A stretch of DNA of 64,000 nt from Coccinella septempunctata (lineage: Eukaryota > Arthropoda > Insecta > Coleoptera > Coccinellidae), in contig NC_058194.1 in assembly GCF_907165205.1 (NCBI RefSeq), forward strand, positions 7,334,730 through 7,398,729, read 5' to 3'. Shown here piece after piece: positions 63,724 through 64,000 of this stretch. Under the pieces are notes generated by a model that did no database searches, was not told the DNA's origin, and was given only the letters and a program-made list of their open reading frames with translations. Every line of letters starts with the position of its first letter. The stretch's first letter is position 1. The position numbers and the translations under genes were made by a program.

Positions 63724-64000
63724 TGAATTGACCACTGAAATCCCAATGCCTATTAGAACTAGCGAACTGAAATTCAACATGTGCATCTCAATTCGGAAAC
63801 TGCGTAAACTTTCAAGATTTGGTTCGAATTGATCCAACAGTTTTCGAGAAATTGATAACACACTTTGTCGAACCGACCACTGAAATCTCATTTCCTATCT
63901 GAACTATCGAACTGAAATTCAACATGTGCATCTCATTTCGAAAACTACGTGCAGTTTCAAGATTTGGTTCGGATTGATCTAACAGTTTTCGAGGAATTGA
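63724..64000 (-). repeat. Satellite A array, inverted, right edge of window
   Basis: About 1.9 monomers of the 145-bp satellite, starting at GAATTGACCACTGAAATCCC and still running at the end of the window. Private variants (CTATTAGAACTAGCGAACTG, TTTGTCGAACCGACCACTG, GAAACTGCGTAAACTTTC) are the same as in the inverted block near 11300-11540, so the two blocks share a recent origin. Confidence 0.92.

Overview
This window is AT-rich, non-coding eukaryotic heterochromatin, most likely from an arthropod and probably an insect. It has no prokaryotic gene organisation. Nearly every base belongs to one of two unrelated tandem satellites or to one of two non-LTR retrotransposons lying in them. I see no host protein-coding gene, tRNA, rRNA or CRISPR array. 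I cannot name the species.

Layout. (1) 1-12862: satellite A, a ~145-bp monomer, about 89 copies. It is forward from 1 to ~10668, inverted from ~10669 to ~11890, and forward again to ~12862. It is organised in higher-order blocks, including a 10-monomer (1450-bp) tandem duplication. (2) 12863-59413: satellite B, a ~492-bp unit. By my count there are 87 unit junctions in the whole window, five of them without the canonical GT. (3) 19980-23642: a decayed, 3'-truncated CR1/Jockey-group LINE on the minus strand, inside satellite B. (4) 59414-63064: an apparently full-length single-ORF LINE on the minus strand. It has an uninterrupted 1079-codon endonuclease-reverse transcriptase-zinc finger ORF and target-site duplications of satellite B sequence. 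(5) 63065-63664: satellite B resumes. (6) 63665-63723: about 60 bp of unique sequence. (7) 63724-64000: satellite A returns, inverted, and closely resembles the inverted block at 11.2-11.5 kb.

The most unusual signal is in satellite B. Every unit carries an arrangement that looks like an exon between introns: a CTGAC branch-site-like motif, a long pyrimidine tract ending in TTTTCCAG, a 74-nt segment, then GTAAGT. The array therefore looks like a tandemly amplified exon-intron cassette, or at least a satellite full of regularly spaced splice-site-like sequences. Satellite A carries a different structural signal: a 14-bp dyad with a 3-nt bulge, whose arms recur in every monomer.

The only intact coding gene is the LINE ORF at 59504-62743. 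The many 60-80 residue ORFs elsewhere are by-products of stop-poor satellite sequence. Boundaries, copy counts and offsets were read by eye from the sequence and are approximate to a few bases.
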